DNA from: Cryphonectria parasitica EP155
Lineage: Eukaryota; Ascomycota; Sordariomycetes; Diaporthales; Cryphonectriaceae
Direction of reading: 5' to 3'
Assembly: GCF_011745365.1 (NCBI RefSeq)
Contig: NW_024468911.1
Span: 1,048,759-1,112,758, forward strand
Length of the DNA: 64,000 nucleotides
The notes under the pieces were generated by a model, which saw only the letters and a program-made list of their open reading frames with translations, ran no database searches and was not told the DNA's origin. Numbering within the stretch: the stretch's first letter is position 1; every line of letters begins with the position of its first letter. Made by a program: the position numbers and the translations under genes. Below are positions 10,688-23,242 of this stretch, piece by piece.

Positions 10688-12844
10688 ATGGATGGGCTTG
10701 ACGAGTTTGAAAAGCAGCTTGCTGCTGAGAAGACTGAGCGAGAGCAAGAGCAACAGCGCGCTGACAGAAAGGAGAAGAAGCACAAGCATCATCATTCCCA
10801 CCGGCGCGAGAGGTCGGCAGACAGGGACGATCGGGAGGGACGCCGAGACAGAGATCGAGCAAGAGACGGCGACCGCCGCAAAGACCACAATAGAGACAGG
10901 GAACGAGACGGCCACGACAGGCATCGACACCACCGGTCGCGTGACGATCACGAAGACGAGGATGGTCATCGACACAAAAGGTCACGACACTCGAGGCACG
11001 ATCAGGAAGATTCGAGTCGTAGAGAGCGTCGAAGACACGGACAGCAAGATGAGGATGGAGACGAGGACCCAGATTTTATCAAATCGACAGACGTCAAGGA
11101 GAAGCTACCTCTCCCGGACGAGGAGAGAGCCCGAGACGAAAAGCAGCCTCTGACTCGTGACTCTTGGATGACCGGTGCTGTCGACATCGACTATATCCAT
11201 CGAAGCAAGAAAGAAAAGACGCCGCCTCCAAAGCAGGTTCCGGAGCGAGTGATACATCATCGAGAGCTGAACACGGGTTTGGGAGGAGCGTCGGCGACTG
11301 TTCTCGACGAAATTTCCAAGGAGGCCGATTACACCTTTGGCGATGATGGGTCAAAATGGCGAATGACCAAGCTGAAGGCCGTCTACACCACAGCCGAACA
11401 GAGCGGACGGCGTGTTGAGGACGTAGCAGAAGAGCGCTTCGGAAGCTTGAAAGAATTTGATGACGCTCGGGAAGAGAAGATCGAGATGGACAGGAGAAAT
11501 GTCTATGGACAGGACTATAAAGGTGCTGAAAAGCCTACTGGAGATCTGTACCGTGAGCGCATGGCCAAGACTCGCCCAACACTGAAGGAGGATCTCGAGC
11601 CCCAGCAAGACGTGCCGGAGCAAGGCGTGACCATGCAGGAAGCTGTGCCCCCGATGGACCAGACAGCCCTGAACCGCATGCGTGCCCAGGTGATGAAGGC
11701 CAAGCTACGAAAGGCGCCAGACGCAGAGAAGCTCGAGGCGGAGTACAACGCAGCCTTAGCGCACTTCAATGGTACAGCGACCGCAGACCAAGCTGTGGTG
11801 CTAGACGCCATGCATAATCGCATGCTTGCGGGGCAGCGTGGTGAGGTAAAGGCCATCGAGAACAAGCGCGGCCGCGAACGCGGCCTTGTCGAGGCAAACG
11901 AGGACATGAGTATCGATGACATGCTTCGGGAGGAGCGCCGGACACGCGGGCAAGGAGGCGGAGAAGGTATGCGTCTGGCCGAGCGCATCGCCAAGGACGC
12001 AAAATTCGACGACGACTTGGAGTACCTCGATGAAAATGCCGAGAAACTCGCCAAGCGCGTGCACAAGTCTGAAATCAACTTGAAGAACATGGCCGTCAAC
12101 GAATTTCAGAAGATGAACAAGATCCTCGATACCTGCCCGTTGTGTCACCACGAGGATCGAAAGCCACCGCAAGACCTCCCCATAGCACCGATCATCGCTC
12201 TCGGAACCCGTGTCTATCTTACTCTACCTACCGAGCCCGAGCTCAAAGGTGCAGAAGGAGGCGCTGTTGTGGTACCAATCAGTCACCGTACGAACCTGCT
12301 CGAATGCGACGACGATGAGTGGGAAGAGATGCGCAACTTCATGAAGTCTCTTATCCGCCTGTACCACGATCAGGGCCGAGAGGTAGTCTTTTATGAAAAC
12401 GCAGCTGCGCCTCAGCGACACCTCCACGCTGCGCTCATCGCAGTCCCTATCCCGTGGGATCTCGGAGACACCGCACCCGCTTTCTTTCGGGAGGCCATGC
12501 TGTCGAGTGACGAGGAATGGACACAGCACAAGAAGATTATCGATACAGGCAAGAAGGCCAGAGAAGGCCTAGGCAAGCTTGCCTTCCGGCAGAGTATCGC
12601 AAAGGAGATGCCGTATTTCCATGCCTGGTTCAATATCGATGGCGGGCTAGGCCATATCGTTGAGGACTTGTCCCGATGGCCCAGAGGCGATCTGTTCGCG
12701 AGGGAGATCCTGGGCGGTATGCTAGACTGTGAGCCCGACAATATCAAGAAGCAGGGCCGTTGGAACAGGAATGACCCACGCACGGAGGACTTCAAGAAGA
12801 GATGGCGCAAATTTGACTGGACCAGGGTATTGACAGAGGGTTAA
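10688..12844 (+). CDS. cwf19: Pre-mRNA splicing factor CWF19-like
   Basis: Single exon, 718 aa. Residues ~30-130 are a Lys/Arg/Asp/His-rich RS-like low-complexity tract. A helical middle region follows (SKWRMTKLKAVY ... VYGQDYKG). The C-terminal CwfJ/Cwf19 domains start near residue 480 with NKILDTCPLCHHE. They include the HIT-like block FYENAAAPQRHLHAALIAVPIP (His578 region) and end with the second conserved domain (MPYFHAWFN, GHIVED, RWNRNDPRTEDFKKRWRKFDWT). The family acts in the late spliceosome and lariat turnover, together with debranching enzyme, in the nucleus. The intact C-terminus and usual length make the call firm. It shares its promoter region with npa3. Confidence 0.95.
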   Translation: MDGLDEFEKQLAAEKTEREQEQQRADRKEKKHKHHHSHRRERSADRDDREGRRDRDRARDGDRRKDHNRDRERDGHDRHRHHRSRDDHEDEDGHRHKRSRHSRHDQEDSSRRERRRHGQQDEDGDEDPDFIKSTDVKEKLPLPDEERARDEKQPLTRDSWMTGAVDIDYIHRSKKEKTPPPKQVPERVIHHRELNTGLGGASATVLDEISKEADYTFGDDGSKWRMTKLKAVYTTAEQSGRRVEDVAEERFGSLKEFDDAREEKIEMDRRNVYGQDYKGAEKPTGDLYRERMAKTRPTLKEDLEPQQDVPEQGVTMQEAVPPMDQTALNRMRAQVMKAKLRKAPDAEKLEAEYNAALAHFNGTATADQAVVLDAMHNRMLAGQRGEVKAIENKRGRERGLVEANEDMSIDDMLREERRTRGQGGGEGMRLAERIAKDAKFDDDLEYLDENAEKLAKRVHKSEINLKNMAVNEFQKMNKILDTCPLCHHEDRKPPQDLPIAPIIALGTRVYLTLPTEPELKGAEGGAVVVPISHRTNLLECDDDEWEEMRNFMKSLIRLYHDQGREVVFYENAAAPQRHLHAALIAVPIPWDLGDTAPAFFREAMLSSDEEWTQHKKIIDTGKKAREGLGKLAFRQSIAKEMPYFHAWFNIDGGLGHIVEDLSRWPRGDLFAREILGGMLDCEPDNIKKQGRWNRNDPRTEDFKKRWRKFDWTRVLTEG

Positions 12845-13089
12845 AGCTGGCCTTTTGTCGCTAGAGCACGAAATTCAACTAATTACAATCTCATGCAGAT
12901 CGCTATTCATGAGTTTGAGTACGGATGTTAGACATATGATGGCGGTGCTTACATTTCCTCCGTCTCTTCAAAGCATGCAGCACGTGCAAGAAATGCACAG
13001 GCTTATATGACTGCATGTGACCAAGGATCTCTCGCATGGATCAATCAATTCTTGAAGGTGAATTACTCGACCCGTTCCACAACCATCCT

Positions 13090-14090
13090 TCATGCCTCGA
13101 GGGACTTGGAGATGACTCCCGCCGAACTGTCCTCCTCGAAAATTCCGCCATATATGATACCTTCGTCAATCCCTGCAGGCTGCTCTCCGCTCGTGGTGAT
13201 ATCCGCCCCGCCGTTCACTGGCTTTTTCAGCAGGCCGAAATGAAATTGTCCCTGCCCACTGACATCGTTGGGCAGCGCCTCAGTCACCTGTGCAAGCGGC
13301 GTTGTGCCGGTAGAATAGAAGACCTGGGTCGTGCTACAGTCGACCTGTCAGCGGGTATGAACGCTCGCATACGACAACAGCTACGACGACTTACTTTTTG
13401 GTAAAATCCAAGGTCAACCCGAAATTGTGAAACACACTGGCCGTGAAGTTGGTGCTGAACAGCAGCGAGGCGTTGTTCACGTTCGAGAAGAGCATCAGGG
13501 TGTCCGGGTCGGCGACGGTCTGGCCCAGCACGGTGCCGGTCTTGAGCACGACCTGGTTGGTGCTGAAGTCGCTGCTCTCGAGGAAGACGAGCTGGTACTC
13601 GTGGGACAGGTTCAGCGGGCGGGCGGTGTTCTTCATGAGGCTGAAGTGAAGGGTCTTGACGCCGGTCGTGGATGGGTCTGTGCCGTTGTTGCTGGCTGGG
13701 AGCAGCTCGGCGCGACGGAACCCTGTCTGGATATTTGTCGGGCTAGGCGCGAAGATAGATTGGTCGCTAGAAGGGGGTGGGATGGTCATTAATGATCGTT
13801 TGCTACATCATGATCCGAGTGCTTAATGTCAGGTTGGGTCAGCCATACCTGATGGTGACTTCGACGGGGATGCTGTCGTTGTCGAATAATGACGGCTGCA
13901 CGGCAGGCAGCTGTAGGAGCTTGCTGAAGGTGAGGTTCTGGCCGAACACGTTGGACGGATCAAAGATGCCATTGGCGACATCGAACTCAGTGAGTTGTGT
14001 TCCCGTAGGAATACGGCCATCGAATTGGATGCTTTGCGCGGCCGCCAGCGACAGCAAGGAAGAAAGGTAAAAGAGGGACTGGGAAAACAT
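13090..14090 (-). CDS. Secreted GH131-type beta-glucanase
   Basis: Exons 14090-13849, 13766-13395, 13333-13090 give 285 aa; introns of 82 and 61 nt. The second intron has CGCTGAC just before its acceptor. A signal peptide ends about residue 19 (LSLAAAQS). The mature N-terminus [13 protein letters not shown] and the motif [10 protein letters not shown] (about 95-104) are hallmarks of the fungal GH131 family, whose characterised members hydrolyse beta-1,3- and beta-1,4-glucans. The remainder ([32 protein letters not shown]) forms the expected beta-jelly-roll and ends without a cellulose-binding module. The protein has several N-glycosylation sequons. Confidence in family is high, in exact substrate low. 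Confidence 0.85.
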
Positions 14091-15045
14091 GGTCACTGTT
14101 GTCTAGGTAGTAGTCGGTGAAAGAACGGCAGCCTTGAGCTTAGCAGGGCGAATTATGATGACAATAGCGAACTAGGAAAGACAGTTGGTGATCTCATCAG
14201 GGTCCTGCTCTGAGCGGGTGTAAGGCTGTTTATAGAAGAGTTCAGACGACCTGCGCTGGCCTGGGGTCCGACATCAGATGTCGTCCATGGGATGCATAGT
14301 GTCCAAGTAGTGGTGTTTGAGAATTAAGTTCACCCTTATTGAGTGCCTTGGCAAGGTTTGCGGCTTCAAGGTTTTTGGTGCGAGTCAAGCTGATAATATC
14401 CCCTCGCCAAGTCGATTGAATGATGGCCCTACGAGAGCATGAATGGACGATGAAGTGTAGAGATACGAATGTTTCTTCCAGAATTAAAGTGCGAGTACGA
14501 GACTTGGGAAGACACTTTCGGTTTTTACCGAGCTACAGACTCGTTTGATATCGCATGATCGACGGCTGGGCGAGGATCGCCAGCAGGGTTGTCATACCTT
14601 GCATGATTATAAGTGCTCAAATTCCTGTGTCTCAGATTTTGAGTTTGTTGTAAATACTCCTGTTGTTTTATACCTAGGTATCCAATGCTAGCTAGCTCCT
14701 CACAATGTTCGATGCACCTTCGAGAGGGACATCGATTGAACTAGGAGAGAAGGGAGAAAATACAAAAGGAAGAGAAGGAGAAAGAAAAAAAGGAAATGCA
14801 ATCTTTTTCACAGGCAGTGCTGGCCGTATTGTTGCCCTCCATAATTGTTATATACATAAATTTGTTACCCAAAGGACCAAACTTTAAGAAATAGGTTCGT
14901 ACACTCAGAGAAGATGATGATTAATACACTACACAACGATCAAGTGTTCTTGCTCAACAGCTGTTGCAGGGCACAATCTCGGACCGATCAGCACCGGCAA
15001 CGCCTCACAGAATCAGAAAATAAGGCAATCGTCACCCCGTCTTTC
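14091..15045. other. Intergenic, GH131 promoter side
   Basis: Nearly 1 kb between the GH131 start and the end of the lectin-like gene, both minus strand. It holds the GH131 promoter and the downstream gene's 3' UTR. No exon was found, and a purine-rich tract (14740-14795) is the only notable composition feature. Confidence 0.4.
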
Positions 15046-17367
15046 TCAAGAGGCCGAACCGTAATGCAAGGGCGCTGACGTCTGATCTTGCGAGGCCCAA
15101 GTATCCTGACTTGGCTGGCGTACCATCGGGTGTGGCTGCGATGAGACTGTGATGTTGTTGAAAGAAGCCATCGTGCCACCGTCGAGCTCCGACATAGTGG
15201 GCGACAGCGTCCCTGGAGGAGACACTGCACCAGAGACCTGGCCAGCCTTTGATATTCTCAGGTTCTTTGGCATCATCTCAGGCGCTTGCTGGCCTCGTGA
15301 TGCGTTTCGAGCCGAGGCTGTCGGCGTCCCGGGCATTTCGTACTTTGGGGCGCCTGGACTTGTGGGCAGCTCATAGGCCGGAACGTAGACCACGCTGGCA
15401 CCACCAGATGAAGTGACGGCACGTGGTTCATCTTGTTCCATCTTATCAGGAAGAGGCGGTAGCGGTGCATCATGCTTGCTTCCTTTAGCATGAGCGTACT
15501 GGTCGAAAGCAGAGGAGCTCGAGCTCCGACTCGCTCCCGCAGAGGTACCATAGTTCTGTATCTTCCCGTCTCGCTGTGGTGCGAGCGTAGCCTCATCCTG
15601 GGAGGTTTGCTGGTTCTTCTGCGCCCTTCTTCGTAGCAAAAAGACTATGGCTCCGCCTGCGATGAGGAGCCCAGCGAGGCCAGCTCCGATCCCGACTCCA
15701 ACCTGCGCGGCTGAGGACAGTTTTCCAGGGCTACTGCTGCTACTGGCTGCCGATGTTCCTTTGCTTGAGTTTGTCCCCGTCGTTGCTGATGCAGCCGCTG
15801 CAGACGCCGAAGGTGTCTGCTAATTTGCTGTGTTAGCTGTTTGTGCTTGAAATGTACTGAACATGGGCACCGCCATGTATTAGGCGGTCTTGGCCGCTGC
15901 TTCAACCAGTGAAGACCCGGATGATGTCTCCTCGGGAAAGAAATATATTGTTGGAGAGGAAGTCCAAAGGGGTTTTCGATGATGAGACAGGAAAAACTAT
16001 TTTTGACTTACAGTATTCGTGATGGTTGTAGGCAGTGCTTTAGCCTCCGCCCAGGTGTCCATCCCAGTACGCGACACCTCCTTCATGCAGCCGCCGGACA
16101 TGTAGTAGATACGAAGGTCATAGTTCGCAGGGTTAGATGCGACCGCAAAGTCAGCCGCCTCGTCATCGGCCAGTGGCCAGTATTGTGTGTCCATGCTGGG
16201 GTTAATACTCCAGGCGCCAAGATTCGTGTCCGCCACAGACGACAGGTTGTACAGATACTTGTCGCTGCCGATGTAGTATATGAACTTGGAGGCATCTTGG
16301 TCTATAGCCAGAGCCAGATTGGCAACTTGTGATGGCCAACCTTCGAGTTGGGAAAACACTACCTGGGCTGTATCAATGGTGAAATTTTGTGTTGAGGTAC
16401 TGGACGTGTTACTGTTTGAGAGAGAATAAGGCGTAGATTCTTTTGCTAGTCAGTGATCATCTGACCAAAGGGAAAAGATGAAGATATGAAGCTGAAGGGA
16501 CGCATTGTGACCCTCATTTGTTCGGGAGAACTTACCGACTGTCCATGGAGTTCCACTGAAGGTAGAGGCGATTTCAATATTCTTGTCGCTCCTTGCCTGT
16601 ACGGTATACATTTCCGCTGTCTAAGCAACGACGACGATCAGCAAAGAGACATTATATCTTCAAGTAACGAAAGGACATCAAGGTCTCGTACGGCGTTGAT
16701 CACGGCGGCCCCCACAGCTGGGCCCTGAAGGTGTCCATCAGGGTTGACCATGCCGATGTAACTCCATGTATTGTCCGGACCGTACTCGATCTGATGTAGA
16801 GTGGCATTTGTATCGTGAAAGAAGAGCCGTGTCCCTGCTAGCAGCACAAGGCGGACAGTCGCCAGCCCAGTGAACAGGCTGATATCCGGCATCTCAGGAT
16901 CATCTGCAAGCTCGCCATCGGGTGAATCGCGACCCATGAGCGTATAAGTCCCATCATCCGCATTACATTTGAAACGCTCGTGTTCTATATTCAAACCAGT
17001 GTTTTGATAGAATAGATCGGCCTGTATGAATTTTTAAAAGATCAGTAACCAGTGCGATATGTAGGTATTTTCTCCTTTCATAACATACATAGACAGTGTC
17101 ATCCTCAATAAACCCAACTGCAGCGATGTTTGAGCCACTCTTTGGCTCTACCGAGACCGGCAGTAATAAAGGTGATTTTGTAGGCCAGGCGGGCGTCGAG
17201 CCGCTGTTACACGGGCTGTAGGTGAAGTTTCCTTCTGAATTGAGCACGATGAGTTGAGTGCCCAGATCCGTTATGAACGCCGCATATTGGCCGCATTTCG
17301 AGGGTGTAAAGAGGGCGAAGAGGCAAGTCCACAATGCGTGCCTCCAGATGTGCCGAGTTCTAGCCAT
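15046..17367 (-). CDS. Fucose-lectin-like beta-propeller with one transmembrane segment
   Basis: Five exons: 17367-17089, 17021-16692, 16620-16536, 16445-16012, 15819-15046 (633 aa), joined by GT-AG introns of 67, 71, 90 and 192 nt that keep frame. A signal peptide covers about residues 1-25. The extracellular part (to ~370) is a series of beta strands of the fungal fucose-specific-lectin propeller style (TRLFFHDTNATLHQIEYG, EMYTVQARSDKNIEIAST, SKFIYYIGSDKYLYNLSS, DLRIYYMSGGCMKEVS). A Ser/Thr/Ala-rich stalk follows. Residues ~414-436 form one transmembrane helix stopped by RRR, then a ~195-residue cytoplasmic tail rich in Pro, Ser and Gln. The layout is that of a type I surface protein that could sense or bind glycans. 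Lectin assignment is by pattern only, and sugar specificity is unknown. Confidence 0.78.
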
Positions 17368-19587
17368 GTTGCGCGATGATAAGGGACATGGACATGTATG
17401 AAATTCAACGAAAGAGAAAAGATTAGCTAAATGAACGACCGAGCAGCAAACGCAATGACCACTGTTGCAAAGGAATGAATGAGTTGACGCCGGCTGACAA
17501 AAGAGAGAAGAGAGATCAGCCTTAGTGGGGATAGAAGAGTATCATCATTTCTCCCTTCTGTCTCGTATCATGGCGAATATGTTGGCACCAGGTTCAGATC
17601 CTCGGATCCTCTTCTGCTCCTTGTCATAGCAGGGGCAACGAGCCCCAACATCATCCATCATCCCTCAAGAGACTTCGAGGCTATTCAGCCCGTCAAATCC
17701 AGCCAATCAAACACCTTTGACTTGTGGAGTCTTTGTTAAAGCCCAGTTGCCAACACCCTCCTGCAGATCCAGCAAATTGGGCCAGCCCCAGCCAGGGACC
17801 CACGGTCTCCCCTTGTGCTTCCAGGCTCACTGGAGCCTCATGACTTGTGTGGCGGGAACAAGGCGCACAGACTCGACTTACTACTGCAGTTTGTATGCGC
17901 GATGCGGTCAAACTGTGGCTTCCAGCTGTGCCACAGGGGAAATGAATCCACGCGGTTGGATGCAGGGTCAAAAATCCCACGGTTTCGCCTGTCCTCAGAT
18001 AATCGAACAGAACGTCCCCGCTCCTCCCTGTCAGATTGTTAACTCCGATGAGTGTTCACAAAGGCTGGAAAAAGCTGTTGGTGGCTCGAGGGCGGTGTGC
18101 TTTCTTGCAGCGCCATGCCTGCTCTTCAACCCGCTTCATCGCGTTCAGCACGAATTGTCGTCATTACATAAGAGAGATAAACGACTTCTACTTATAGGCC
18201 ACAAAAGATCCGTATATCTCTATTCGGAATTGTCCGAAACGACGCAGAGTGCTCGCGCTAACCTGCACATGGCCTATGCATGGACGCGCTACTGCGGCCA
18301 TGTAACTCGCTACAGACACGGTTGGTGGCCCAAACTGTATAGACAGCTACAAGGTACAAAAATAGACTACGCAATAATTCCTTAAGTAATTTGTTGTGCT
18401 TGCGTTAAGCCAAACCTTGTTCCATGTAGAGCCGCCTCGTCTCAGCTCACGGGGCAGCTCAGATTCCGTCTTGTAGGTTCGAGAGGCGATGACATTAAGC
18501 AAGTCCTTAGGCGTTGATGATCTAGGTTCAAGACAGCCTCCAACATTGCTTAAGTCCTAAACGAATTACTCTCTCCGTGTACGTAGTCACGGAAGGATTT
18601 ACCTTTTCACAGTCCTGGGGCATGTTGGCTTGATGCTTATGCACGGTTTCAAGGGCCACGCATCGTTTTGAATTTGGCCCAACAGCTCGGCAATTGGCAT
18701 TTGTCGTGCAGGTTGCTCATAGTTATTATCAAAGATTACACCCGCCGACGGTGGTTTCCACTGTCTTCTCATCACTAAGCCAAACAGTCATGATCCAACC
18801 AATATCATCAGCAAATGTCGTATGTACGTACCTGGGAATACCTATTCGTTTGGAACTGCACCTCAATTGACCTTCAGAAGACCCAAAGGCGATGAGATAA
18901 AACTACGTGCAACCCATTTTAAGCCCGGTATTGTCCTACGTGAGTAAGTATTTCTGTCTAATGTGACGAAACTGACTGACAACCAAAACTGACATCCTAT
19001 AATTATTTTTTTTAAGCCACTAGCTGGCTCGATTTGCTCCATGAATTTGCATTAGTATTGATTACATCGCTATTTGGAGATACAGCGGACTGCAAAAGAG
19101 AGCGATGTCTTGAAACATTTTCTTTCTGTTGGCTCAGGGGAGAACGAAACTCCTCTCCTGTCATATATGCTGTTTTCCCTTGAACCCGGAATCAAAAGGA
19201 ATGAATGAATACCTACTTCACTAAGACCTCTGAAACTTGATTTTGATTGTTCAAGCCGAGTATAACATCGAAGAGGACTGAATTTGCAGAAGCGGACTAA
19301 GGTTGGGGACAAAAGCATTCATGAATTGTACAGAGTCAACAAAACAAGTAACAGTGCTATCCTTGATCGAGAAGTTGGACGTAGATTTCCACAGTTCGCC
19401 ACATCAGGATATATATGAGAACGTAAATGACAACAGAAGATGAGTATCTGACTTTGCCTGGACCGCAGCAAGCGCACCTGCGCCGTCCACATCCTGCAAC
19501 CCACCCCAACCCTGGGCAACGTTGTCATGCCTGGAGTGGACTTGCGCACCATGTATGGCCGCTCCGATATTCAGCACGTTTAGAGGC
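17368..19587. other. Gene-poor interval, 2.2 kb
   Basis: This lies between the lectin-like gene start and the dioxygenase stop. A plus-strand frame of 222 codons at 17717-18385 is Cys/Ser-rich with no domain and no conserved look, so it is not called. The interval contains locally AT-rich parts (18990-19090). Nothing else is supported. Confidence 0.45.
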
Positions 19588-20896
19588 CTACTGTATGTAT
19601 GGGATATTCAGATCGACGCGGCGCGAGGTGCTCTTGGGATCAAAGTACGGTCGCTCTCCGATACCGACGGCTCGGTTACCGAACCTGTCTCCAAGGCCAT
19701 GATAGTCCAAGGTCATGGTGTGATATACGCTGCGGTTGTCCCAAATGGCTATTCATGTGTCAGTAATTTGATTCCATAAGCACGAGCAAGGGGGTTTGAG
19801 GATGTACCAATATCGTTCTTGTTCTTCCATTTCAACCTCACTTGGAGATCATGATTCTGGTAGACCAGATCGAGGAACCACTTCAGGAGATGGTTGCTCT
19901 CGGCTTCGGTCAGACCGTTAATATGCCTAGCGAAGCCTCCCACGGGGAAGATGCTTTTCCAGCCTGTGACTGGGTTCGTTCGGACGACGGGATGGGTAGT
20001 CTGCAGGTTGGAGCCGACATTCTCTGGAGCACCGCGGGGCTTTGTGTATATCTCGAAGCCACCTTGCTCGGCAATCTTGTTGAATTGTTGGCCTTTGAAG
20101 GTTGCCGTCAAGCCCTCGAGAAACTTCTGGTACGGCTCGCTGATCCGGTCATAGACTTCATAGCCCGAAGCCCATAGGGTGTCTATGCCATGGGTCGTCC
20201 ATGTTAGCCATCAAATTCTATGTCTTACTGCAACCATTAAAAAAAAGATTCATTACTGACCGCCACCTGTCTCTGGGAATTCAATGAGCCGCAGCGAGGT
20301 GTAATCAGCAGGCACGGGCTCGAACCCAATATCAGAGTGCCATTGAGCATTGTTCTGCTTCTTGGTGCTCCTCTCCTCGTGGTCGGCTTCGTTGATCTTG
20401 AGCTGCTGGAATTGTTTGGAGCTGATGGTGCTGATTTCTGGATCATCGCCGCCAAGATTGCGCTCGCTGTTCAACACAGGGTGGATATGAAGGGATGATG
20501 TTTTGGGACGCCCAGTCAGCTCCCCCAGACGAAGTATCAGCTTCTTTTGGAGATCATTCGTGAGATCATCCTGGGCACGGAAGAATACGACGCCACGTTG
20601 AGAGACTGAGAGACAGAATTTTGATCTATTAGAGACACGTCGTTGGGCCCACATTGCCGGCTTTGTATCGACTTACTAGTAATGGCAAGATCCCGGAGCA
20701 GCTCGTCCGAGTTAGGAGCATTCAGCCATTCGACAAGGCTGGCCTTGGGAAATTCTTTGCCGATGACTGGGGTCACTTCGAAAGATTCATAGGCATCCAA
20801 AGCCCTAGACAGCTTGAGAGGCTCCGGAAATTCTGTGAAGACTGACTTCGATGAGACGGGGCCCTCGATGGGAGTGTCAACTGCTGAGGGGGCCAT
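19588..20896 (-). CDS. TauD/TfdA-type Fe(II)/2-oxoglutarate dioxygenase
   Basis: Exons 20896-20677, 20605-20261, 20182-19808, 19748-19588 give 366 aa; introns of 71, 78 and 59 nt, all GT-AG and in phase. The iron-binding facial triad is visible: His163 and Asp165 in NAQWHSDIGFE and distal His323 in WDNRSVYHT. Arg residues 12 to 23 positions later (GLGDR, GERPYF) are candidates for 2-oxoglutarate binding. Other family landmarks are QRGVVFFRAQ, PETGGDTLWASGYEVY and HPVVRTNPVTGWKSIFP. Such enzymes hydroxylate taurine, other alkylsulfonates or related small acids, releasing sulfite or similar. The fungal subfamily often serves sulfur acquisition. Substrate here is not determined. Confidence 0.93.
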
Positions 20897-23242
20897 GGTG
20901 GATTACGAAAAACTTGAATGGGTTCAATGCTTGAAAAGAGAGACTTTCTACCGTTCTTGGCGAGGATTCAAGGCATGTAGTCAGAAAGATGCAGCAAGCC
21001 CCGTCACTTATAGACGGTCTGACCATATGCTTTCTGCTTTTCGGCTCTCGCCATCTGCTCGTGTAGAGGATGCACCATGCCAAGAGAACTCGTGGCGAAA
21101 GCCCTGGCCATTGGTATCAAATACCATAATCAACACATCTAAGAGAGGCAACGCGAGGTCATGACGGAAGACACGCCAATGATGCCGTGATTTGAATGGA
21201 CCTATCGCTGTTGCCGTAACTTTGTGAGCAGAAATATGGCAAGCAGGCATCTACAGTCCTGAGGCGGGGTTGTGTGCATCCTAGCTGCATGTCGTAAACG
21301 TACCGACTTCCAGCCGGTCGTTCCCGCATAGTCCTTGGAGCATCACGATGGATACCTGGGGCTGTTGAAGTGGACGAAGACTGTGGAGTGTGAAGGACTA
21401 AGGACGGCGTGACTCACAGTCGCACTCGTAATTACTGATACAATCACAAGCCCCAAACATCCTAATTTAATGTACTATGAAACCCGTATATGCGTGCTTG
21501 GTGCCCACTGCCAAATCTGTGAGTTTCTCTGATAGTCTCTGCAAATTTACTATCTATCGAATATTAGAAGGGACTGTTGGTGCGTTGCTCTGCGCTGAAG
21601 TCGCGAGCGTGACGGAATTACCTAGCTACTTCAGAAGTAAGTACCGTAGTATCTCAAGTAGGTACTGCGTGAGTGATTATGGGATAGTATATTTGATTTG
21701 GTGTCTGAGGTCGCCATCGCTGACTTCGAGATAGGCGGCAAGAGGCGTTTCAATTTCTGAGCCAACAATTCAATAGCACATCGAGTCTCTCCGATCTGTC
21801 TCTTTCTGATTCTCTCTGCGTCTCCCTTTTCTACGCTCATCATCACCACCACCTTCTTTGTCCTTCGAGTTCCCAATGAGTTTGGTCATAAGCTTGACTC
21901 TCACGTGGTTCATGGAGAAAACGCGCATTTTATCGTCCTAGCGGGATGCCTCCATCAACAGATCGTGCCCGTCTGCATGTGTCTACTGCAAAGCCGTCCT
22001 AGGCAGGTGGAACAAGCGTCCACGGGTCCAGGAACCAAAACGCAATGCACATCTAGACTACCTCTACCAGGAGTTGCAAAGACTTTGTCAGTACACGATG
22101 TCACGTCGCCGGCAATAGTCTTCATGGGGCTGGATGGGGATCTTTTACTTTAGCAGACGGGTTGCGCCATGTGCGACTACAGTGCATGACGCTCAAGCGA
22201 GGCTGTATTCGGTCTGTCAAGATATAGCGAGGGCGTTTGCAGTGAATAAGACGACGTGAGACGTCCCGACGGACGAGAGATATTGGTGGGGCTCTCGGTA
22301 CGATAACCAGAAGAGGGGAACAAAGACATGATCACCGATCCCTCCTGAAGCCCGTCAAAAGTTATCTACAGCTTCGCAGAATGTATTGATTCTAAATGCA
22401 GATATGAGGTCAACCGTCAATGCAGGCCCTATGCAGCTCGTCTATTTCTTGGGTTGTCTGACGTCCTGTCGGGAGGCCCTCTCGCTGAATTTCCTTCTGG
22501 ACCATTCTGCAACTGTCGTGAGGCAGGCATTGAGAGTTGGCGAAGTTACTTGACCGCTCTTCTTCTCAGACACTCCATTCTCACTTGTGTTACTTTCTGC
22601 TTTCTGTACAGGTCCACAAGGAGCGGTCGTTTTTGAGGCCTGTGGAGGCGTGGTTGAAACTTGAAACATTTAGGTTGGCAAGGGTCTTTATTTTGGGTGC
22701 GTGAGCCTGTTTTCCTTGGTTCCTACTGTCTCTCACGCACTAGCATCTTGGCAGCCGTCCAAGCACCCAAATCTGTTTGGCCAGGCGACGTCATCAGCCA
22801 TCTCTGGTAGCCATCGACCCACTATAGCTTGCCCGTCTGTGTGCAACGAAGTGACCGCCAGGCCAGCCAGAAATTCGAGAAGTTTGTCAGTCGAGATCCT
22901 GCTCTTTGGTGTGTGAGTGACCTATTCCTGAGGACCTAGGAAGTGAACCTTCCTCTGACAAATCCTCAATTGACTCCCCCTGAAGCCATCTTTGAGCTTC
23001 AATCTATCGCCTCTGCCCTGCGCTGCCGAGAAGAGCTCGCACCACCTGTGCTCGGGCAATCGCTTCCCCTTTTGATCTCGTGAGGGCTTCACACGCTGGC
23101 CTGGGTTGAACGAGCTGGCCTAGAACCACACACACATTCACCCTCCCCCCCCCCCCAAACACACACAACTCACACTCGCAGACAGGGGTTTAACGAGCCT
23201 GCATTGCCTCTCTCACTTCTTAGCTGTCGCCTTCCCTCAGCT
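20897..23242. other. Intergenic, 2.3 kb between dioxygenase and YVC1-like genes
   Basis: Divergent promoters of the TauD-type gene (left) and the channel gene (right). No exon could be supported. A poly-C run near 23144-23156 and CA dinucleotides around 23130-23175 sit just upstream of the channel start. A minus-strand frame at 22442-22669 (75 codons) is uncharacterised and not called. Confidence 0.4.

Noticed and set aside
17717..18385. Plus-strand open frame of 222 codons
   Set aside because: Composition is Cys/Ser/His-rich and unstructured, there is no domain, and codon use is unlike nearby genes.
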